Origin: Bacteroidales bacterium | GTDB taxonomy: Bacteria > Bacteroidota > Bacteroidia > Bacteroidales > UBA932 | Length of the DNA stretch: 5,473 bases | Reading direction: 5' to 3' | Assembly (NCBI GenBank): GCA_021443605.1 | Contig: JABUTQ010000161.1 | Span: 1 to 5,473, forward strand | Part shown: piece by piece, positions 1 through 5,473 of the stretch | Position numbering within the stretch: position 1 is the stretch's first letter | Layout of the letters: each line of letters starts with the position of its first letter | Position numbers and translations under genes: made by a program | Notes under the pieces: generated by a model | What the model was told of the DNA's origin: nothing | What the model saw: the letters and a program-made list of their open reading frames with translations, nothing else | Database searches by the model: none

Positions 1-1226
1 GTCACGTCATAGACGTGGGCTGCCAAATCGTTTCGGGACGAACCCTCGGCGATGAAAGTCCTCAACTTTATGTCCTTTATCACTATTTTCTCGGCACGCA
101 CGGCAGGATTGACTTTGCGCAACCCCTCCACCATACCGAAGAATGCCGTCTCAGCAGTGTTGGGAATATATGAGATGATGGTATTGTCCAAATCTCCTCC
201 AACCGCCTCCACTATCTGCGGTGCCAGTTCGCGTCCCAGCTGCTTGCGCTCCTCGTATATATCCTTATCGGAACCGCGGGAAAAATAGATGCGCTCAAAC
301 GAGCATTTTGCATTGCGTCCTGGCTCAAGCAGGCTGGTAACCTTGACCTTGCCAGCCTTATCCACGGTGAGCAATTCTCCGGGGGCAAGTTCACGGACAC
401 TTTCGGCATCCACATTCATAGTTGTCTGAATCACAGGCCTTTCTGAAGCCACTACCACTATTTCATCGTCGCAGTACCAAAATGCGGGGCGTATTCCGTT
501 AGGATCGCGAAGGGTGAAGATGTTTCCACTGCCGAGCGCACCGCATATCACATAACCGCCATCCCAGAGAGGAGCACAACTCTTTAGGATATTTTTTGGG
601 TCGATTTCATTTTCTGCCCTCTCTACGACCTCTCTGCCGTTAAAACCCAGATTCTCATACTCTGAAAAGATTCTTGAATATTCGGTATCAAGTTTATGGC
701 CGAGCTGTTCAAGGAGGAGGAACGTGTCGCTGTAGATGCGCGGATGCTGACCTTCCCCTACTATGTGATCGAAAATCTCATCAACGTTGGTCATATTGAA
801 GTTTCCGCAAAGCAGCATATTTCTGGCCTTCCAATTGTTCCTGCGGAGGAATGGATGGACGTAACTCAGTCCCGACCTCCCTGTGGTGCTATATCTTAAG
901 TGTCCCATATAGACTTCACCGATGAACGGCAAGTCCACATCTTTCTTCTCGGATGAGGCAATCTCCTTATGTGCCTTGGCAAAGATTTCCTGAATTGCAC
1001 CTGATCCCAATCCCCTTTCGCGGAAGATAAACTCCTCTCCGGGGTTGCTGTGCAGCTTGACACAAGCAAAGCCCGCCGCCTCCTGTCCGCGGTTGTGCTG
1101 TTTCTCCATCAAAAGATAGAGTTTGTCGAGTCCGTAATAAATTGTACCGTATTTCTCCCGGTAGTACTCAAGCGGGCGAAGAAGTCTGATCATCGCAACA
1201 CCGCATTCGTGCTTAAGTGTTTCCAC
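1..1226 (-). CDS. purF: Amidophosphoribosyltransferase, long Bacteroidetes-type form (3' end cut by window edge)
   Basis: Glutamine PRPP amidotransferases make 5-phosphoribosylamine from PRPP and glutamine, the first step of purine synthesis, in the cytoplasm. The minus strand is open for 408 codons. The N-terminal glutaminase domain shows nucleophile Cys8 (KHECGVA), presumably exposed by removing a 7-residue leader, then HNRGQEAAG (44-52), LRYSTTG (110-116), GNFNMTN (141-147), SD at 166-167, RDPNGIRPAFW (240-250) and SERPVI. The phosphoribosyltransferase part begins near CSFERIYFSRGSD (308-320) and IPNTAE. The PRPP loop lies beyond the window. The start is GTG at 1226: an in-frame TGA at 1260-1262 and the lack of any in-frame ATG force it, and METLKHECG fits the family's N-terminus as I recall it. 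No Shine-Dalgarno is visible. Spacing between motifs is larger than in the ~470-500-residue enterobacterial enzyme. Bacteroidetes may carry a second, canonical purF, so this copy's exact role is uncertain. The family call is firm. Confidence 0.9.
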   Translation of the reverse strand, partial: METLKHECGVAMIRLLRPLEYYREKYGTIYYGLDKLYLLMEKQHNRGQEAAGFACVKLHSNPGEEFIFRERGLGSGAIQEIFAKAHKEIASSEKKDVDLPFIGEVYMGHLRYSTTGRSGLSYVHPFLRRNNWKARNMLLCGNFNMTNVDEIFDHIVGEGQHPRIYSDTFLLLEQLGHKLDTEYSRIFSEYENLGFNGREVVERAENEIDPKNILKSCAPLWDGGYVICGALGSGNIFTLRDPNGIRPAFWYCDDEIVVVASERPVIQTTMNVDAESVRELAPGELLTVDKAGKVKVTSLLEPGRNAKCSFERIYFSRGSDKDIYEERKQLGRELAPQIVEAVGGDLDNTIISYIPNTAETAFFGMVEGLRKVNPAVRAEKIVIKDIKLRTFIAEGSSRNDLAAHVYDV

Positions 1227-1298
1227 GTCGTTAAGTTTGAGACATTGATTCTGCCAAAATCACAATCGATTTCAAGCAGGAAACTTAATTCCGGGGCT

Positions 1299-1306
1299 CA
1301 AAAGTA
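1299..1306 (-). promoter_or_regulatory. Candidate Bacteroidetes -7 promoter box for purF
   Basis: Read on the minus strand this is TACTTTTG, a perfect match to the Bacteroidetes -7 consensus TAnnTTTG. It lies 72 bp upstream of the GTG start and downstream of the clpB terminator, where a purF promoter is expected, and would give a leader of about 65-70 nt. No convincing TTTG -33 element is found at 19-21 bp spacing, so support rests on one box and its position. Confidence 0.4.
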
Positions 1307-1340
1307 TGAAGAAATTTCCATTATCGCTCTAATAATTTGA

Positions 1341-1374
1341 AAAATTATAAAAAAAGAGGGTTTGCACCCTCTCT
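1341..1374 (-). terminator. Rho-independent terminator after clpB
   Basis: On the minus strand a perfect 6-bp stem AGAGGG/CCCTCT (1372-1367 with 1360-1355) encloses the loop TGCAAA and can be extended by G-U and A-U pairs. It is followed directly by a T-rich run (TTTTTTATAATTTT, 1354-1341). It sits 26 bp past the clpB stop codon and upstream of the purF promoter candidate, so it separates the two genes. On the plus strand the hairpin is not followed by a T tract, so it should act in one direction only. Confidence 0.85.
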
Positions 1375-1399
1375 CCTTTATGTATATGATGTCGCAAAA

Positions 1400-3442
<2,043 letters not shown>

Positions 3443-3451
3443 AATGTTAAT

Positions 3452-3456
3452 CTCCT
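3452..3456 (-). promoter_or_regulatory. Shine-Dalgarno site deciding the clpB start
   Basis: AGGAG on the minus strand stands 9 nt upstream of ATG at 3442. None of the other three genes here has a recognisable Shine-Dalgarno, which is the usual state in Bacteroidetes, so this site is notable. It argues that the short clpB start is a genuine initiation site. Confidence 0.7.
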
Positions 3457-3470
3457 GCGCAGCCTGAATC

Positions 3471-3502
3471 CAAAAATATGCCCTTTCGATTTTACTGACA
3501 AT
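3471..3502 (-). promoter_or_regulatory. Probable clpB promoter
   Basis: On the minus strand TATTTTTG (3478-3471) matches the Bacteroidetes -7 consensus TAnnTTTG perfectly. A -33-like ATTG (3502-3499, three of four matches to TTTG) precedes it by 20 bp, close to the expected spacing. Transcription would begin near 3465, giving a leader of about 22 nt that just contains the AGGAG site. Such a transcript cannot encode a Clp_N domain. No CIRCE element was seen. Confidence 0.6.
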
Positions 3503-3508
3503 TTGTCA
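3496..3508. promoter_or_regulatory. 13-bp perfect palindrome over the clpB -33 element, possible operator
   Basis: TGACAATTTGTCA is a perfect inverted repeat: TGACAA and TTGTCA arms around a central T. It covers the proposed clpB -33 box and lies in the shared control region of the divergent peptidase genes, about 103 bp from the first peptidase start. A related half-site TGACAAA occurs at 3583-3589, near the peptidase start. Position and symmetry suggest a dimeric regulator, but the motif is not one I can assign to a known family, and short palindromes occur by chance in AT-rich DNA. Confidence 0.35.
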
Positions 3509-3549
3509 TATTTAAGAATAAAATCAAGGTCGAAGTATCATTATTCTCA

Positions 3550-3566
3550 TATTTTTATTAATTTAG
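3550..3566 (+). promoter_or_regulatory. Weak -7-like boxes for the peptidase operon
   Basis: Two overlapping candidates lie 45-60 bp upstream of the first peptidase start: TATTTTTA (3550-3557) and TAATTTAG (3559-3566). Each differs by one base from TAnnTTTG. Neither has a TTTG element at 19-21 bp upstream. A promoter must exist in 3443-3610 if the pair is transcribed from here, but its position is uncertain. Confidence 0.2.
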
Positions 3567-3610
3567 CAAGTCCGTTCCAAAATGACAAATTAATATTTAA
3601 CCAAAACATT

Positions 3611-4816
3611 ATGTATAGAAAACTACTTCTCGTTGCAGCAGCTGCCATTTCAACAGTTGCTTTCGCACAACCGAATGACCCGCACGGTCCCCAAGGTCCG
3701 AAACCGGAACAGCCTCAATTACAGTTCACTACCGTTAAGGAAATGCCTATCACTTCCGTAAAGAATCAGGCAAGCACGGGAACTTGCTGGTGCTTCTCTA
3801 CAATCTCTTTCCTCGAGTCTGAAATCCTCCGTATGGGTTATAAGGGAGATTTGGATTTGAGCGAAATGTACGTTGTAAGCAAGGCTTATCAAGACAAAGC
3901 CGAAAAGTACATCCGTGTTGACGGCAACCTCAATTTTGAACAGGGAAGCTCTTCAGGAGACGTTCTCACGGTAATCAAACAATATGGTATCGTTCCTGAC
4001 GCAGTGATGCCCGGTCTGAACTATGGCGAGAAACGCCATATGCACAGCGAGCTCTGCGCCGGCCTTAAGGGATACTTGAGCGGAATCGTAAAGAACCCCA
4101 ACCGTCGTCTCTCAACCGCTTGGAAAAATGGATTCAAGGGAATCGTTGACGCATATCTCGGCGAATGCCCCACTGAGTTCAATTACAATGGAAAGAAATA
4201 TACTCCCGAAAGCTATCGTGAAGAGTTGAAGCTCAACATCGACGACTATGTAGCCCTCACTTCTTTCACTCATCATCCTTTCTACACACAGTTTGCCCTC
4301 GAAGTTTGCGACAACTGGCGCTGGGAGCCTTATTACAATGTTCCTATCGATGAGCTCGTGCAGATTATGTACAACGCCCTCGAGAATGGCTACACAATCG
4401 CATGGGCTTCAGATGTAAGTGAAAAAGGCTTCACCCGTGACGGCGTTGGAAACAACCCCGACCAGGAAGCAGTTGAAGCTGCCGGCAGCGACCAGGCCCG
4501 TTGGGTGGGCGCAGATCCTCAGCAAAAGGCGCAGCAGGCATTGAACGTTCCCGAAGTTGTGGTAACTCAGGCATCTCGTCAGGAAGGGTTTGACAACAAG
4601 ACCACTACAGACGACCACGGAATGCACATCTTTGGTCTCGCAAAGGATCAGTTCGGCAAGAATTACTTTATGGTGAAGAACTCTTGGGGTGAGAGCGGAA
4701 AATACAAAGGCGTATGGTACGTTACAGAATCTTTCGTTCGTGCAAAGACTCTCGACATTCTCGTTCACAAGAACGCTATTCCCAAGGAAATCCGCAAGAA
4801 ACTCGGCATCAATTAG
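3611..4816 (+). CDS. Secreted C1B-family cysteine peptidase (bleomycin hydrolase / aminopeptidase C-like)
   Basis: The 401-residue protein starts with a type I signal peptide (basic MYRK, hydrophobic LLLVAAAAISTVA, cleavage expected after AFA-19), so it is probably exported to the periplasm or beyond, unlike the cytosolic PepC and bleomycin hydrolase of other bacteria and eukaryotes. A Pro/Gln-rich linker (20-37) follows. The papain-fold active site is complete: oxyanion Gln53 and nucleophile Cys59 in KNQASTGTCWCF, His339 in HGMHIFG, and Asn357 in VKNSWG. HHPFY (221-225) recurs in the downstream paralogue. Length is slightly under that of canonical bleomycin hydrolases (about 450). ATG 3611 was chosen because it puts the signal peptide at the N-terminus; the frame is open upstream to at least 3503 but has no other ATG before it. 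No Shine-Dalgarno is seen. The gene diverges from clpB and is followed after 19 bp by a paralogue. Substrate and exo- or endopeptidase mode are unknown. Confidence 0.9.
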   Translation: MYRKLLLVAAAAISTVAFAQPNDPHGPQGPKPEQPQLQFTTVKEMPITSVKNQASTGTCWCFSTISFLESEILRMGYKGDLDLSEMYVVSKAYQDKAEKYIRVDGNLNFEQGSSSGDVLTVIKQYGIVPDAVMPGLNYGEKRHMHSELCAGLKGYLSGIVKNPNRRLSTAWKNGFKGIVDAYLGECPTEFNYNGKKYTPESYREELKLNIDDYVALTSFTHHPFYTQFALEVCDNWRWEPYYNVPIDELVQIMYNALENGYTIAWASDVSEKGFTRDGVGNNPDQEAVEAAGSDQARWVGADPQQKAQQALNVPEVVVTQASRQEGFDNKTTTDDHGMHIFGLAKDQFGKNYFMVKNSWGESGKYKGVWYVTESFVRAKTLDILVHKNAIPKEIRKKLGIN

Positions 4817-4835
4817 TTAAAAAATTGACACGAAG

Positions 4836-5473
4836 ATGAAAAAGGTTATGATTTTGGCTGCTTTGCTCACAAGCAGCCTGGCAATAGCCCAAACGCAGAC
4901 CATCTACAAGATGACTCCCGTGAAGGATATTCCCGTCACATCCGTAAAGAATCAGGCAAGCACAGGCACCTGCTGGTGCTTTGCCACCACTTCTTTCATC
5001 GAGGCAGAACTTATCAGGACAGGCAAGGGCGAATTTGACCTCTCAGAGATGTTCACTGTCAGGAACAACTACAACAAACGCCTGGCAGACAACTATCTGC
5101 GTCGCGGAAAAGGCAATATCGGCCCGGGTTCAATCGCCCATATGTGCATCAATATGATGAAAGAATACGGCTTTATGCCCGAATCTGCTTACTCCGGAAT
5201 CGCTTACAACAGCCCCACACACAACCATGGTGAGATGAGCCGTTACATCAAAGCCATAGCTGATGCTTCCGTAGATATGAAGAAACTCTCTCCCGAGTAT
5301 TACAAGATTATGAACAATCTGCTCGATACTTACCTCGGAGTTGTCCCAGAAGAGTTCGTTTATAACGGCAAGAAATACACCGCAAAGAGTTTCTCCGATG
5401 CTCAAGGTTTGAACTATGACGATTACATCGAGATTACAAGTTTCTCGCATCATCCTTTCTATCAGCAGGTTCC
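4836..5473 (+). CDS. Second secreted C1B-family cysteine peptidase, tandem paralogue (3' end cut by window edge)
   Basis: The open frame gives 212 codons before the right edge. The N-terminus is a signal peptide (MKKVMILAALLTSSLAIAQ, cleavage expected after AIA-18), so export is likely. Gln40 and nucleophile Cys46 lie in TSVKNQASTGTCWCF, identical over 15 residues to the upstream protein. Other shared blocks are DLSEM, NGKKYT and SHHPFY (compared with THHPFY). Overall similarity is roughly two identical residues in five by eye. The catalytic His and Asn would be beyond the window. Unlike its neighbour it has no Pro/Gln-rich linker after the signal peptide, and its region 75-170 differs strongly, so specificity may differ. 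The gap to the preceding stop is 19 bp with no terminator, so the two are probably one operon from an old tandem duplication. No clear Shine-Dalgarno precedes the ATG. Confidence 0.88.
   Translation, partial: MKKVMILAALLTSSLAIAQTQTIYKMTPVKDIPVTSVKNQASTGTCWCFATTSFIEAELIRTGKGEFDLSEMFTVRNNYNKRLADNYLRRGKGNIGPGSIAHMCINMMKEYGFMPESAYSGIAYNSPTHNHGEMSRYIKAIADASVDMKKLSPEYYKIMNNLLDTYLGVVPEEFVYNGKKYTAKSFSDAQGLNYDDYIEITSFSHHPFYQQV

Noticed and set aside
3556..3595. 9-bp inverted repeat (TATTAATTT with AAATTAATA, 22-nt loop) in the peptidase leader
   Set aside because: The arms are entirely A/T in AT-rich DNA with a long loop, so a stable RNA structure or regulatory role cannot be supported.
3503..3610. 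N-terminal extension of the first peptidase by 36 codons from a TTG start
   Set aside because: It would bury the signal peptide internally and would overlap the clpB promoter. ATG at 3611 gives a standard signal peptide.
3443..3900. Possible frameshifted remnant of the missing ClpB N-terminal domain upstream of clpB
   Set aside because: The minus strand upstream has an in-frame stop at 3506-3508, promoter elements, and then the opposite-strand peptidase coding sequence. No Clp_N-like translation was recognised.
4409..4768. Open frame on the minus strand opposite the first peptidase
   Set aside because: It is antisense to the catalytic His/Asn region of a well-supported gene and has no recognisable features of its own.
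4817..4835. Terminator or separate promoter between the two peptidase genes
   Set aside because: The 19-bp gap has no inverted repeat and no TAnnTTTG box, so co-transcription is the simpler reading.

Overview
The window looks like a piece of a Bacteroidota (probably Bacteroidales) chromosome. The reasons are: a long-form amidophosphoribosyltransferase of the kind I associate with that phylum; perfect TAnnTTTG promoter elements (the Bacteroidetes -7 box) upstream of two genes; mostly absent Shine-Dalgarno sequences; and secreted bleomycin-hydrolase-like C1 peptidases with signal peptides. The genus cannot be decided from the sequence. No RNA gene, insertion sequence, CRISPR array or phage gene was seen.

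Layout. Positions 1-1226 (minus) hold the N-terminal 408 codons of a PurF-type glutamine amidophosphoribosyltransferase, cut by the left edge. Positions 1227-1399 are an intergenic gap with a Rho-independent terminator for the gene upstream and a probable promoter for purF. Positions 1400-3442 (minus) hold a ClpB-type AAA+ disaggregase. Positions 3443-3610 are an AT-rich divergent promoter region with a 13-bp perfect palindrome over the clpB -33 element. Positions 3611-4816 (plus) encode a complete secreted C1B cysteine peptidase. After only 19 bp, a second, paralogous secreted C1B peptidase starts at 4836 and is cut by the right edge.

The most notable gene is clpB. It has both AAA+ modules and the coiled-coil middle domain but no Clp_N substrate-binding domain. 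Its start is fixed by a good Shine-Dalgarno and a promoter just upstream, and an in-frame stop leaves room for only 21 more codons. It has also lost about 20-27 residues in the second AAA+ module, between the sensor-1 Asn and the RPEFLNR arginine-finger segment, where relatives such as ClpA carry the ClpP-docking loop. It therefore appears to be a natural, compact delta-N ClpB rather than a frameshifted gene.

The genes do not form one obvious pathway. clpB and purF are separate minus-strand units divided by a terminator. The two peptidases form a probable plus-strand operon that diverges from clpB and shares its control region. A link between cytoplasmic protein disaggregation and exported peptidases is possible through shared regulation, but this is inference only.
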